From positions 1-64,000 of the forward strand of contig CAJUSE010000003.1 of NCBI GenBank assembly GCA_910588975.1: DNA of 64,000 nt, given 5' to 3'. Below, piece after piece: positions 1 to 10,579 of this stretch. This DNA is from an uncultured Oscillospiraceae bacterium (GTDB taxonomy: Bacteria; Bacillota; Clostridia; Oscillospirales; Oscillospiraceae). Each line of letters begins with the position of its first letter. The stretch's first letter is position 1. Made by a program: the position numbers and the translations under genes. Under the pieces are notes generated by a model, which searched no databases, was not told the DNA's origin, and saw nothing but the letters and a program-made list of their open reading frames with translations.

Positions 1-60
<60 letters not shown>

Positions 61-82
61 ATGTGGCTTCCCGAAAAAAAGA

Positions 83-158
83 TGGTGGGAACAACAGGGC
101 TCGAACCTGTGACATCATGCGTGTAAGGCATGCGCTCTACCAGCTGAGCTATGCTCCC
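83..158 (-). tRNA. tRNA-Val (TAC), CCA encoded
   Basis: Complete cloverleaf on the minus strand. Acceptor GGGAGCA (from 158) pairs with TGTTCCC, followed by discriminator A and an encoded CCA at 85-83. The anticodon stem CATGC/GCATG encloses loop CTTACAC, giving anticodon TAC. First gene of a Val-Asp tRNA transcript. Confidence 0.95.
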
Positions 159-187
159 CTGCCGTCCCTTTTTTACGGGCGAGTGTT

Positions 188-216
188 ATTATACTAAATG
201 TGCCGCCGCCTGTCAA
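188..216 (-). promoter_or_regulatory. sigma-A promoter of the tRNA-Val/Asp operon
   Basis: Minus strand carries TTGACA (216-211), a 17-bp spacer and TATAAT (193-188). Both hexamers match consensus perfectly. Transcription should begin about 24 nt before tRNA-Val, as expected for a stable-RNA promoter. Confidence 0.88.
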
Positions 217-313
217 GTCAAAAAGTAAATTTTTCTCCGGACTGTCAAAAAGCTACCCTGTATTCAGTGCCTGCTTTATGCCCCGCTCTCAGGCGCACCC
301 CTACTTTGAAACA

Positions 314-344
314 GGGGAAGGGGGCCTTGCGCTCCCCCTTCCCC
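314..344 (-). terminator. probable terminator after hslO
   Basis: Perfect 11-bp inverted repeat GGGGAAGGGGG/CCCCCTTCCCC with a 9-nt loop, 25 nt beyond the hslO stop. The minus-strand tail (TGTTTC) is only weakly T-rich, so termination is probable rather than certain. Confidence 0.5.
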
Positions 345-369
345 CTCTTCTCTTCTTTGCGCCGGCCGC

Positions 370-1254
370 TTATCCGCCGGCCCGCTTCAAAAGGCCCTGG
401 AGCTCCTGGCCGGAAAATTCGTAGATCTCATCGCAGAACTGGCAGGTCAGCTCCGCCTTGCCCTGCTCGTCGATCAGGCTCTGCAGCTCGCCGGGGCCCA
501 TGCTGATGAGGGCCCGCTCCACCCGCTCCCGGGAGCAGTCGCAGCGGTAGGCCACCTCGTGGCGGTCCAGCACCTCCAGATCGAAGTCGGCCAGGGCCAG
601 GCGCAGCAGCCCCTCGGCATCCACATCCTCATTCCGGAGAGCCTTCGTCACCTCGCCCAGCCGGGCGACTCCCGCCTCCACCTTGTCGATGACTGAGTCG
701 TCGGCCCCAGGCAGAAGCTGGATGAGATACCCCCCCGCCCGGAGGACGCTTTGGTCCGTGTCCACCAGCACGCCCAGGGCGCAGGCGGTGGGAATTTGCT
801 CGCTGACGGCGAAGTAGGCCGTCACGTCCTCGGCGATCTCCCCCGAGGTGAGGGGCACCATGCCCACGTAGGGCTCCTTCATGTCCAGGTCCTTGATAAC
901 GGTGAGGGTGCCGCTGCGGCCCACTGCCCCACCCACATCCAAATGGCCATTGGCCTTGGGGGGAAGGATAATGGCAGGCTCCAGCACAAAGCCCCGGGGG
1001 TTGCCCTCATTATCGGACACGGCGGTGATGGAGCCAATAGGCCCATCCCCCTTGAAGCGCAGGGTCACCGAGGCCCCCTCCCCCTTCAGCTGGTCCCCCA
1101 TCATGGCGGCGGCCATCAGGGTGCGGCCCAGGGCGGCGGTGGCCACAGGCAGGGTCTTATGGATCTGCCTGGCCCGCTCCACCAGGGAGCGGCCGGTGAT
1201 GGCGCTGGCCTTCACCGGGGCATCTTTTGCAATCACACGGATGATCTCGTCCAT
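370..1254 (-). CDS. hslO: Hsp33 redox-regulated chaperone
   Basis: A holdase chaperone that protects unfolding cytosolic proteins during oxidative stress. It is activated when a C-terminal zinc centre is oxidised. The 294-residue product has the family length and the four zinc cysteines, a CxC at about 238-240 and a CxxC at about 271-274. The ATG at 1254 is preferred over a GTG at 1260: the SD AGGAAGAG is well spaced for the ATG and abuts the GTG. If the GTG is used, it overlaps the stop of the upstream methyltransferase (GTGA). Last gene of a yerC-methyltransferase-hslO run. Confidence 0.95.
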   Translation of the reverse strand: MDEIIRVIAKDAPVKASAITGRSLVERARQIHKTLPVATAALGRTLMAAAMMGDQLKGEGASVTLRFKGDGPIGSITAVSDNEGNPRGFVLEPAIILPPKANGHLDVGGAVGRSGTLTVIKDLDMKEPYVGMVPLTSGEIAEDVTAYFAVSEQIPTACALGVLVDTDQSVLRAGGYLIQLLPGADDSVIDKVEAGVARLGEVTKALRNEDVDAEGLLRLALADFDLEVLDRHEVAYRCDCSRERVERALISMGPGELQSLIDEQGKAELTCQFCDEIYEFSGQELQGLLKRAGG

Positions 1255-1256
1255 CC

Positions 1257-2003
1257 TCACTCTTCCTTTCTCGCAGTAAAAAAGACCCGCTGCTCCTGTT
1301 CCCCGGGCGGGGTCATTTTCAGCTCAGCATAGCGGGTGATATGGGTAAAACCGGCCTGGCGCAGATAGTCCTCAATGTCCTCCAGGGGATAGGCGTACTC
1401 CCGGTGGAGCTCGCCGCTGCGCAGCCAGTCATCCTCTCCCAGGCGCTGGAAAATATCCATCCAGAAGGAGCAGATGCGCTTTTTGGGGCTGTACTCCCCC
1501 CGCCAGACGCAGTAGACCTCCTCGGTCTCATCTAAAAAAATCTGGCCGTCCATGCTCTCCAGCTTATAGGGGGTGTCCACATCAAAGAGGAACAGCCCTC
1601 CGCTCTCCAGAGCGTTATAGACCCGCTGAAAGGCCCGCTGGAGCTTTTTGGGCTGAAGAACATAGTTAATGCTGTCCAGACAGCACACGCAGGCATCCAC
1701 CTTCCCTGGCAGGCACAGGCTTTCCATGGCCTGATGGAAAAAGTGGGGCCGGGGGGCGGCCTGGCGGCATTTCTCCTCGGCCACGGAGAGCATATCCTCG
1801 GAGAGGTCCACCCCTACCATCTCATAGCCCGCCCGGGCCAGCTCCAGGGTCAGGCTGCCCGTGCCGCAGGCCAGGTCCAGCACCCGCCGGATGGGGCGGC
1901 CCGCTTTGGCAAAATGGCGGCGGATATACTTGGCCCAGCGGGGGTAGTCCACGTCGGCGGTAAGCAGATCGTAGGAGCCGGCCAGGGCCTCATAGCTGGT
2001 CAT
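1257..2003 (-). CDS. class I SAM-dependent methyltransferase
   Basis: A cytosolic methyltransferase of unknown substrate. The Rossmann SAM-binding motif VLDLACGTGS lies at residues 41-50, followed by an acidic GVDLS strand and a later motif around CCLDSINYV. The size (248 residues) and fold suit small-molecule or tRNA methyltransferases of the Methyltransf_25 type. The reading frame is open 22 codons further upstream, but the ATG at 2003 (MTSYEALAGSYD) gives the normal family N-terminus. Its start overlaps the end of yerC by 14 nt and its stop overlaps the possible GTG of hslO, so the three genes are probably translationally coupled. Confidence 0.87.
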   Translation of the reverse strand: MTSYEALAGSYDLLTADVDYPRWAKYIRRHFAKAGRPIRRVLDLACGTGSLTLELARAGYEMVGVDLSEDMLSVAEEKCRQAAPRPHFFHQAMESLCLPGKVDACVCCLDSINYVLQPKKLQRAFQRVYNALESGGLFLFDVDTPYKLESMDGQIFLDETEEVYCVWRGEYSPKKRICSFWMDIFQRLGEDDWLRSGELHREYAYPLEDIEDYLRQAGFTHITRYAELKMTPPGEQEQRVFFTARKEE

Positions 2004-2307
2004 GGCGCTCCTCTCCCCCCTCCTGCTCCCGCAGGCGGGGCAGCACGACCTGGTAGCCGTCGGCCCCATAGTGAAGGGCCCGGTTCACCCGGCTGATGGT
2101 GGCGCTGGAGGCGCCGGTGCGCTCCAGAATGTCATTATAGATCATACCCTGGCTCAGCAGCATGGCCACCTCGAACCGCTGACCCATGGCCCGAAGCTCG
2201 TAGACGGTACACAGATCGGAAAAGAACCGCTTGCACTCGTCCACGTCCTTCAGGGTGAGAATGGCCTCATACAGCTTCTCGCTCTCGGCCTGCTTGCCCT
2301 CCCGCAT
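1990..2307 (-). CDS. yerC: TrpR-like protein of the YerC/YecD family
   Basis: A 105-residue helical protein of the TrpR superfamily. The HTH is around residues 50-85, with the segment ILERTGASSATISRVNRAL characteristic of YerC/YecD. The family is thought to bind DNA, but targets are poorly defined and tryptophan is not known to be the effector. The start ATG at 2307 follows an AGGAGG-type site. It heads the yerC-methyltransferase-hslO run, with its own promoter at 2342-2370. Confidence 0.9.
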   Translation of the reverse strand: MREGKQAESEKLYEAILTLKDVDECKRFFSDLCTVYELRAMGQRFEVAMLLSQGMIYNDILERTGASSATISRVNRALHYGADGYQVVLPRLREQEGGEERHDQL

Positions 2308-2341
2308 GGTTGATCCCTCCTGCTTTTCAGTGTATGTTTTT

Positions 2342-2370
2342 ATTTTACCACTCTAAAGCGAGACAGTAAA
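2342..2370 (-). promoter_or_regulatory. sigma-A promoter for yerC
   Basis: TTTACT, 17-bp spacer, TAAAAT on the minus strand, about 35 nt before the yerC start codon. Confidence 0.6.
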
Positions 2371-2431
2371 GCCCCGGACAAAAATTTTTTCCGGGCATAG
2401 ACTGAAGCATGGAGCAAAAGGGGGAAATTAT

Positions 2432-3058
2432 ATGGTGCAAAGCGCAGTTTCCGCCCCGGTGAAGGGGTCGGTCCACCAGCAGAGCTTTCCCGGTGAGGGC
2501 GGGCCCATGCTGACCATAAAGGCCCGGTGGCCCCAATTAGAGGGGGAGGGGCGGGCCGTCCGGCGGATCAACCGCTACTATGACCGGCTGTTCCGGCGGT
2601 GCCTGGCCCGGTGGTCGGGATCCCTGCTGGACCGGGCTGGGGCGGCCAAGGCCCAGGGCTGGCAGGTGGGGATGGATTTCACCGTCACTTATTATGAGGA
2701 GGGGCTTCTGAGCCTGTACATAGAACTGACCGAGGCCACAGAGGGGCGGCCCCGGGTGGTGCGGCTGGGGGACGTGTGGGAGCTGGCCCGGGGCACCCCG
2801 GTGGCCCTCTCCACCCTGCTGGGCTGCGGCCGGCGGTGGCGCAACCGGGCAATGGAGCAGGTGGAAGGCCAGGTGGCCCAGCGTGTGGGCAGCGGCGAGT
2901 GCATCTACTATGAGGACTGGCCCCAGCTGTGCCGCCAGTGGTTTTCCCCCCAGCGGTATTACCTCACCCACGAGGGGCCGGTGGTTTTTTACCCCACAGA
3001 GACCATCGCCCCGGCGCTGGAGGGAGTGCCCGCCTTTGTGCTGGCCGGTGAGGCGTGA
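2432..3058 (+). CDS. DUF3298 (RsiV-like) domain protein
   Basis: The 208-residue product resembles the DUF3298/RsiV C-terminal fold in its central and C-terminal parts. Features are a YYEEGLLSLYIE strand, a phrase about setting the length of a VWELARGTPVALSTLL helix, and a terminal VVFYPTETIAPALEGV strand. It lacks a signal peptide and membrane anchor, unlike classic anti-sigma RsiV, so an anti-sigma role cannot be claimed. The ATG at 2432 follows GGGGGAAA. It runs toward the lipoprotein gene on the other strand, with only 12 nt between the two stops and no obvious terminator. Confidence 0.72.
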   Translation: MVQSAVSAPVKGSVHQQSFPGEGGPMLTIKARWPQLEGEGRAVRRINRYYDRLFRRCLARWSGSLLDRAGAAKAQGWQVGMDFTVTYYEEGLLSLYIELTEATEGRPRVVRLGDVWELARGTPVALSTLLGCGRRWRNRAMEQVEGQVAQRVGSGECIYYEDWPQLCRQWFSPQRYYLTHEGPVVFYPTETIAPALEGVPAFVLAGEA

Positions 3059-3070
3059 GAGCGATCAGTC

Positions 3071-4027
3071 TCATGGCTCTGGTTCCAATGCAAGCCAGCC
3101 CTCAAAAGAGGTAACATCAGCTATTCCAGCCTCTTGACAAAGCCGATCAAAGAAAGCAGAGGAGTCCTCCACCGAGGCCCGACCTTCTTCCTTCAGGTGG
3201 GCCAGCAGCCAGGACAGCTTCTCCTCCTGTGGCGGCTCGCCCTCCTCCCAGTAGGTATAGAAGGCCCCCGCCGGGGTATCTATCAGGGCCAGAACGGCAC
3301 CGTTCCAGCCATACTCCCCCACTGATTGGTCCCAGTAGTGCATCCCGACCCAGGGCCCATACAGGGTCTCAACCCTATAAATTTCTTCATAGAGTCCCTC
3401 ATGGTCCATCCGGTCCATCCAGGCATGGTTGTCCCCTGCCCCGCTGGAGCCATAACCGATGAAAACAAGATCGGCGGTAAGCTCTAATTCACTCCGGACC
3501 CAGCTGTCCCGGGCGTAAGTCAGTTCCAGGGTCCCAGCCTCCTCCCGAAAGATAAAGTAGGCCCGGCTGTCATCGCCGCCGGAATAAATGTTCAAGTGCT
3601 GCAGCATCACTGCCAACAGCTCCCGACCCGAGGGGGTATTCAGTACAGCATACTGCCATGCCAGGTCCGGGCATTCCCGCATCAGACTCTCCTGTGTCAT
3701 CTCCAACAGGTCAGCCAGGGTAAGCTCTTCCCTCTCCTTCAGCAGACAACGGTCGACATAGCCCTCTTCCAGCCAATCACGAGCCACGCAGGCGTAGGAA
3801 AGTTGGCAGGTAAAGTTCTCCCCCACCCGGGCAGAGGCCCGACCCTCTAAAAAGTCCAAAAACAGTCCTTGGGCGGGGGCAGGAGAGGGACTTGCCGTAG
3901 GCGTTGGAGCAGCTGTAGGGCTTACTGCCTGAGCAGAGGGAGCGGCAGGAGCCCGGGTGGGCTCAGGCGCTCCGCAGGCGGCCAACAACAGACTTAAGCC
4001 CAGGGCAAAGACAGCAGATTTTTTCAT
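3071..4027 (-). CDS. secreted lipoprotein, function unknown
   Basis: The N-terminus has a lipobox (LLLAACG, Cys18). A Pro/Thr/Ala/Ser-rich tether of about 35 residues follows, then a globular domain of about 260 residues rich in acidic and aromatic residues. I do not recognise the domain. It is probably anchored to the outer face of the membrane. Two other lipoproteins in this window (36888-38360 and 46263-47327) share the lipobox plus PTS-tether layout. Its own promoter lies at 4115-4143. Composition is a little more AT-rich than its neighbours. Confidence 0.75.
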   Translation of the reverse strand: MKKSAVFALGLSLLLAACGAPEPTRAPAAPSAQAVSPTAAPTPTASPSPAPAQGLFLDFLEGRASARVGENFTCQLSYACVARDWLEEGYVDRCLLKEREELTLADLLEMTQESLMRECPDLAWQYAVLNTPSGRELLAVMLQHLNIYSGGDDSRAYFIFREEAGTLELTYARDSWVRSELELTADLVFIGYGSSGAGDNHAWMDRMDHEGLYEEIYRVETLYGPWVGMHYWDQSVGEYGWNGAVLALIDTPAGAFYTYWEEGEPPQEEKLSWLLAHLKEEGRASVEDSSAFFDRLCQEAGIADVTSFEGWLALEPEP

Positions 4028-4114
4028 TGCTTCTCACTCCTTCCCCTCCATGGTGAGGGTGCTGCTGAACAGCGAATACATCTCAGCCGATCCAGCGATT
4101 TTTCTATTATTATT

Positions 4115-4143
4115 ATGTTATCACAAAAATGTTCCTCTGCCAA
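4115..4143 (-). promoter_or_regulatory. sigma-A promoter for the lipoprotein gene
   Basis: TTGGCA, 17-bp spacer, TAACAT on the minus strand, leaving a leader of about 80 nt before the ATG at 4027. Confidence 0.5.
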
Positions 4144-4256
4144 GGCTCCCTTCGCCCCCGGTAGGTACAGGGTAAGGGGCGGCGCCACGTTTGGAAGAGA
4201 AATCAGCTTTCACAAGAGGAAAAGTGAAAAGAGTAGGGAGATTTCAAAAAAAGGGC

Positions 4257-4285
4257 TTGCATTTTTCTTTTGCTTCTGCTATTAT
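4257..4285 (+). promoter_or_regulatory. sigma-A promoter for rpmB
   Basis: TTGCAT, 17-bp spacer, TATTAT, placing the start of transcription about 45 nt before the rpmB ATG. The next three bases would also complete a TATAAT. Confidence 0.62.
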
Positions 4286-4336
4286 AATAGCCGACGCTTT
4301 CTAAGTGGACTCTGACCAGCGAGGAGGTATAGCGAT

Positions 4337-4525
4337 ATGGCCAAATGCGATTTCTGCGGCAAGGGTGTGACCTTTGGTATCAAGGTCTCCCATTCTCACC
4401 GCCGCTCCAACCGGCCCTGGAAGCCCAATGTGAAGCGGGTCAAGGCGGTCGTGGACGGTACTCCCAAGCATGTGTACGTCTGCACCAGATGCCTCCGTTC
4501 GGGGAAGGTCACTCGTGCCGTGTAA
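4337..4525 (+). CDS. rpmB: 50S ribosomal protein L28
   Basis: Large-subunit ribosomal protein of 62 residues. The starting MAKCDFCGKG motif and the basic core are typical. Cysteines 4, 7, 49 and 52 form two CxxC pairs, so this is the zinc-binding (C+) form of L28. The gene is monocistronic, with a clear promoter upstream and a strong terminator 22 nt after the stop. The SD is GAGGAGG. Confidence 0.97.
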   Translation: MAKCDFCGKGVTFGIKVSHSHRRSNRPWKPNVKRVKAVVDGTPKHVYVCTRCLRSGKVTRAV

Positions 4526-4546
4526 TGGCTCACCACGCAGAATAGA

Positions 4547-4578
4547 CGCCGCTGTCCAACAGGGACAGCGGCGTTTTT
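4547..4578 (+). terminator. intrinsic terminator of rpmB
   Basis: 11-bp stem CGCCGCTGTCC/GGACAGCGGCG, 5-nt loop, then TTTTT. Confidence 0.92.
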
Positions 4579-4647
4579 CTGTATTTTGAAAAACTGGCAT
4601 GATATTTTTTTCTCCTCCGGGCATACTCTCTCCTGGGGGTGAAGGGA

Positions 4648-4833
4648 ATGACCAGCGAGCGTCGGATAGAGAAAAAACAGACCGCACGGCCAAACGATAC
4701 GTTCCGCATCGACCCGGAGCTGAGGTTGTGTTCCCAATGGGACGCCACCACCATCCGAATGTTCCCCTTGGCCCATTGGGACAGGGTGGGCTTCCAGGTC
4801 CTGGACGACTTCTGCCACGAGCATATCCAGTAG
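4648..4833 (+). CDS. small hypothetical protein
   Basis: A 61-residue reading frame starting at ATG 4648 behind a GGGGGTGAAGGGA stretch that could serve as SD. A GTG at 4639 would add three residues. The product is charged at the N-terminus, has one cysteine and no membrane segment or signal peptide, and is not a family I recognise. It lies alone between rpmB and a hydrolase gene. A hairpin with a T-run follows 45 nt after the stop, which supports a short transcription unit. A long minus-strand frame across the same bases looks like a shadow. Confidence 0.42.
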   Translation: MTSERRIEKKQTARPNDTFRIDPELRLCSQWDATTIRMFPLAHWDRVGFQVLDDFCHEHIQ

Positions 4834-4878
4834 TATTCCCATGTTCCCCCCGCCGCCTGAACGGCGGCGTACATCAAA

Positions 4879-4917
4879 GGCCGGACAGCCCAGCTCGGGG
4901 CTGCCCGGCCAGCTTTT
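4879..4917 (+). terminator. probable intrinsic terminator
   Basis: GGCCGGaCAGCCC/GGGCTGcCCGGCC stem with one mismatch, followed by AGCTTTTT. Placed to end the small hypothetical gene at 4648. Confidence 0.65.
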
Positions 4918-4937
4918 TCCATGGGAAACATTGTGCC

Positions 4938-4966
4938 TTGAAACAACCCCTTCCATCCTTTACAAT
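4938..4966 (+). promoter_or_regulatory. sigma-A promoter for the first SleB-type hydrolase
   Basis: TTGAAA, 17-bp spacer, TACAAT, giving a leader of about 70 nt to the ATG at 5044. Confidence 0.65.
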
Positions 4967-5043
4967 GAATGTACCTTGTACCTTTGATTGACAAGGAAGC
5001 CTTTGCTTCACAGCAGCATTCAATTTGGAAAGGAGTTTTTCCC

Positions 5044-5814
5044 ATGCAGCGTTTTTTTGCCGCCCTCGCCCTGGGGGCTGCTCTGTTGACCACTCCCGTG
5101 GCCGGGGTATCTGTGGCCCTGGACGGCGCCCCCCTGGAATTGGAGGAGAGCCCCGCCTACGAGGGAGTCACCTACGTTCCCCTGCGCAGCTTTATGCTGG
5201 CCCTGCGCTCCGGCGCCCAGGTGAGCTGGGAGGAGGACCGGGCATTGGTGGTCATCCCCGGCCTCACCATAACTGCAAAGCCGGGGGAGTCCACCCTCAC
5301 CGCCAACGGGCAGACAGTGGAGTTGCCCGGCCCCGTCCATATTGAGCAGGGACGCACACTGGTGCCCCTGCGGCCCCTGGCGGGCCTGCTGGGGCTGGAG
5401 GTCGCCTGGGAGCCCCAGACCGGCGTGACCCTCACCACCCCCGGGCCGGAGGCGGGAGAGCTTTACTGGCTCAGCCATATCATCTCCGCCGAGAGCCAGG
5501 GAGAGTGCTGGGAGGGGCAGATCGCCGTGGGCAACGTGGTACTGAACCGGGCGGAGAGCCCCCTCTTTCCCGACACCATCTACGACGTTATCTTCGACGA
5601 GCGCTGGGGCGGCCAGTTTGAGCCGGTGCGCAACGGTGCGGTCTACCTCTCCCCCACCGAGCAAAGTATTGAGGCCGCCCAGGCCTGTCTGGCGGGGGAA
5701 AACACCGTGGGGGACAGCCTTTATTTTCTGGCCCCCGACCTCACCGAAAACCACTGGACTATGGAGAACCGAGACTATGTGACCACCATTGGCGTCCACT
5801 GGTTTTACCGCTGA
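5044..5814 (+). CDS. exported cell-wall hydrolase, SleB-type, with copper-amine-oxidase-N-like domain
   Basis: A 256-residue exported protein. Residues 1-28 form a signal peptide. Residues about 28-130 form a stalk-binding domain resembling the copper amine oxidase N-terminal repeat (YVPLRSF and LVPLRPLA strands). Residues 138-256 match the Hydrolase_2/SleB family: YWLSHIISAESQGE, with likely catalytic Glu150, then GQIAVGNVVLNRAE. SleB-family enzymes cleave peptidoglycan, classically in spore cortex, but the vegetative or spore role here is unknown. The ATG at 5044 follows GGAAAGGAG. The frame extends 25 codons upstream without an SD. The gene at 6248 is a paralogue in the same orientation. 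Confidence 0.87.
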   Translation: MQRFFAALALGAALLTTPVAGVSVALDGAPLELEESPAYEGVTYVPLRSFMLALRSGAQVSWEEDRALVVIPGLTITAKPGESTLTANGQTVELPGPVHIEQGRTLVPLRPLAGLLGLEVAWEPQTGVTLTTPGPEAGELYWLSHIISAESQGECWEGQIAVGNVVLNRAESPLFPDTIYDVIFDERWGGQFEPVRNGAVYLSPTEQSIEAAQACLAGENTVGDSLYFLAPDLTENHWTMENRDYVTTIGVHWFYR

Positions 5815-5849
5815 GCCCAGCTTATCCCGGACAGCTGCAACTGACAGCG

Positions 5850-5885
5850 AAAAATACCCTGACTAACCGCAGTTAGGGTATTTTT
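5850..5885 (+). terminator. strong intrinsic terminator (bidirectional sequence)
   Basis: 15-bp stem from 5850 to 5864 pairing with 5871 to 5885, including one G-T wobble, with A-run before and TTTTT after. It ends the hydrolase transcript. The following 5886-6151 stretch (about 265 nt, AT-rich toward its end) contains nothing else I can identify. Confidence 0.9.
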
Positions 5886-6151
5886 GCATATATTGAGCGG
5901 AAAAATGCCGGGACAAGCCCCATAGGCCCTCGGCAAATTGCACAAAGAATGACCTCATTTTAGTCCCTGGGGGGCATTTCGGGCTTTTCCGCAGAAAAAG
6001 CCGAAAGTATGTTCCAGGTATTTATTTCCATTTCCTCCATCGCAAGGGGCACAAAGGATTGGAGCGTTTTCATTTTGTAACTCTTTTCTTGAATTTTTAT
6101 ATTTCAAAGGGGTTCAAATTTCGTCAAAGCGCCAGTTTTGCCTCCGTTTCC

Positions 6152-6180
6152 TTGATTTTTGGGTCTGAATAGGTTACAAT
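6152..6180 (+). promoter_or_regulatory. sigma-A promoter for the second SleB-type hydrolase
   Basis: TTGATT, 17-bp spacer, TACAAT, giving a leader of about 60 nt before the ATG at 6248. Confidence 0.7.
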
Positions 6181-6247
6181 GTGGTTACAATTTGGTGACG
6201 GGGTCCTTCCCCATTCACCCAATTGCGAATTAGGAGGAAATCAAATT

Positions 6248-7063
6248 ATGTTCAAAAAGCTTGCTGCGCTGGTGATGACCGCCGCCCTGATCCTTGGGAT
6301 GAGCGCCAACACCATCGCCATTGAGGACGAGGGGGTCCGGGTGGTGGTCAATGATACCGCCATCGTCATGGATGTACCCGTCCAGGTCTGGGACCAGGTG
6401 TCCTACGTATCCTACTGGCCCGTGGTCAAGGCCCTGTACCCCGACGCCACTGCCGTATGGCAGAACGGTCAGGCGGTGGTCAACGCCCCCGGTCTGGAGA
6501 TGACCATTCAGCCCGGTCGCCCCTATGTCATCGCCAACGGCCGCTACCTGTACCTGCCCCAGGGAGTCAAGCTCTCGGGCAATGTGCTCCTTGTCCCCGC
6601 CCGGACCCTGGGCGCCGCTCTGGGAGCCGACGTGGCCTGGGATCCCTCCGGCGCCGTGGTCTTTACCGCCGGCAGCGGCCCCATCACCTCGGGGGATGTG
6701 GCCTATCAGGAGGATGTGCTCTACTGGCTGAGCCACATCATCAACGCCGAGAGCGGCAATCAGCCTTTGGAGGGCAAGATCGCCGTGGGCAATGTGGTCC
6801 GCAACCGGGTGGCCTCCAGCCGCTTCCCCAACACCACCTACGAGGTCATTTTCCAGCGGGGCCAGTTCTCCCCTGTGGCCAACGGCTCTATCTACATGGA
6901 GCCCAACGAGGAGAGCGTCATTGCCGCCAAGCTGGTGCTGGACGGGGCCAACACCGTGGGCAACGCCCTGTACTTCTTCAACCCCCGTATCTCCCCCAAC
7001 AGCTGGGCCGGGCGGAACCGCCCCTATGTGGCCACCATCGGCAACCACGCCTTTTACGCTTAA
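6248..7063 (+). CDS. exported cell-wall hydrolase, SleB-type (paralogue of 5044 gene)
   Basis: The 271-residue product repeats the layout of the gene at 5044. It has a signal peptide (about 1-28), a copper-amine-oxidase-N-like domain (about 28-145) and a Hydrolase_2 domain (about 157-271). The last carries YWLSHIINAESGN (likely catalytic Glu168) and GKIAVGNVVRNRV. The C-terminal domains of the two paralogues are clearly similar and the N-terminal domains have diverged. ATG 6248 follows TTAGGAGGAAATC. Each paralogue has its own promoter and terminator, so they can be expressed separately. Confidence 0.87.
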   Translation: MFKKLAALVMTAALILGMSANTIAIEDEGVRVVVNDTAIVMDVPVQVWDQVSYVSYWPVVKALYPDATAVWQNGQAVVNAPGLEMTIQPGRPYVIANGRYLYLPQGVKLSGNVLLVPARTLGAALGADVAWDPSGAVVFTAGSGPITSGDVAYQEDVLYWLSHIINAESGNQPLEGKIAVGNVVRNRVASSRFPNTTYEVIFQRGQFSPVANGSIYMEPNEESVIAAKLVLDGANTVGNALYFFNPRISPNSWAGRNRPYVATIGNHAFYA

Positions 7064-7071
7064 ACAGGTAG

Positions 7072-7106
7072 AAAAAGAGGTCTCTCCAAGGGAGAGACCT
7101 CTTTTT
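7072..7106 (+). terminator. intrinsic terminator
   Basis: Stem AGAGGTCTCTCC/GGAGAGACCTCT with a 3-nt loop, followed by a T-run. Confidence 0.9.
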
Positions 7107-7200
7107 TGTCGGTTGACATGGGTTTTTGTGGGATAGTCTTTCGGGGGGGCGGGCCCTGACTGCGCCTTTGCTCTGCCGGGGCGTCAGGGGGCCAGGTCCT

Positions 7201-7533
7201 TCAGCAGGTCAGCCATACACCGAACAGCTGGGCCAGGGCAAGCAGGTTGGAGGTGGAGGGGTCGCTGGCGCCGCTCTCCCACTTGCTCACCGCCTGGCGG
7301 GAGACCCCCACCTGCTCGGTCACAAACTCCTGGGTCATATTCAGGGCGGTGCGGTGGGCCTTGATGGCCTCCCCCAGGCTCCGCCGCCGGGCGGCCTGCT
7401 CGGGGGTGGCCTTGCCCTCCTGCAGGTACTTCCGCAGGGCCCGGATGACCAGGATGAGCACATAGATAAACCCGCCCCAGAGGACCAGCCACAGGGCAAG
7501 GCCAAACAAGGCTATGGGAATATTGATTCTCAC
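7201..7533 (-). CDS. membrane-anchored HTH (Xre/Cro) regulator
   Basis: A 110-residue protein with one N-terminal membrane helix (about residues 5-30), a short charged linker and a C-terminal Xre-type HTH (about 50-106). The HTH contains TEQVGVSRQAVSKWESG, close to the textbook Cro fold. HTH at the C-terminus and membrane helix at the N-terminus is the reverse of most such proteins. The start is GTG 7533 behind AAGGAGA; a later start would remove the membrane helix. Target genes cannot be inferred. It is monocistronic and lies between convergent neighbours. Confidence 0.8.
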   Translation of the reverse strand: MRINIPIALFGLALWLVLWGGFIYVLILVIRALRKYLQEGKATPEQAARRRSLGEAIKAHRTALNMTQEFVTEQVGVSRQAVSKWESGASDPSTSNLLALAQLFGVWLTC

Positions 7534-7653
7534 AGATCAAATTCTCCTTTCTCCTTCGGGATAGCCACAGCATATCACAAAAAGAGGAACTTGACCATCA
7601 ACCACAGGGCAACTATTGGTTGCAAAGGGGGTTGCGTAGGTGGGAAAGCGGGT

Positions 7654-7682
7654 CGTCGGGGCGACCTTCGGCCGCCCCGACG
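7654..7682. repeat. GC-rich palindrome, possible dispersed repeat
   Basis: CGTCGGGGCGaCC/GGcCGCCCCGACG with a TTC loop, in the 264-nt gap between the HTH gene and clpB. It is reminiscent of the palindrome at 61899-61917. Nothing else is identified in the gap apart from the clpB terminator. Confidence 0.45.
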
Positions 7683-7762
7683 AGGAACAATACATGGCCG
7701 CCGACCTCTGTGCCGGCCCGGGGTGCGCCGCAGCGGGCAGGAGCCCTGTAGCTATGCAAAAT

Positions 7763-7794
7763 GAGGGCGGGCGTTCCATGGAACGCCCGCCCTC
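7763..7794 (-). terminator. terminator of clpB
   Basis: Perfect 32-nt palindrome GAGGGCGGGCGTTCC/GGAACGCCCGCCCTC just after the clpB stop, followed on the minus strand by ATTTTG. Confidence 0.78.
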
Positions 7795-7797
7795 TCT

Positions 7798-10392
<2,595 letters not shown>

Positions 10393-10438
10393 AGCGTTCA
10401 CCTACCTAAAAAACTGAAAATATCGGAAGGAGGGAAAG

Positions 10439-10572
10439 TGTGAAAGGGGACCATCAGGGTCCCCTTTCACCCATTTCAATGAAGCGTTTGGTCCCGCAAA
10501 GCGAGACCAAACAGCGGCCCTCAGACTGCAAAGCAGGATGAGGGCCGGCCAGCCTTTGGCTGACCGGCCCTT
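10439..10572 (-). other. three consecutive hairpins between hsp20 and clpB
   Basis: In the 178-nt gap there are three inverted repeats: GTGAAAGGGGACC/GGTCCCCTTTCAC near 10439-10471, GTTTGGTC/GACCAAAC near 10488-10512, and GGGCCGGtCAGCC/GGCTGgCCGGCCC near 10543-10572. None has a good minus-strand T-run. They may be processing or mRNA-stability elements, or partial terminators between the two heat-shock genes. Confidence 0.55.
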
Positions 10573-10579
10573 GTGAGAC

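Noticed and set aside
4396..5093. Two overlapping minus-strand frames across rpmB and the following gap
   Set aside because: They run through rpmB and two terminators, have no SD, and their translations are biased and motif-free.
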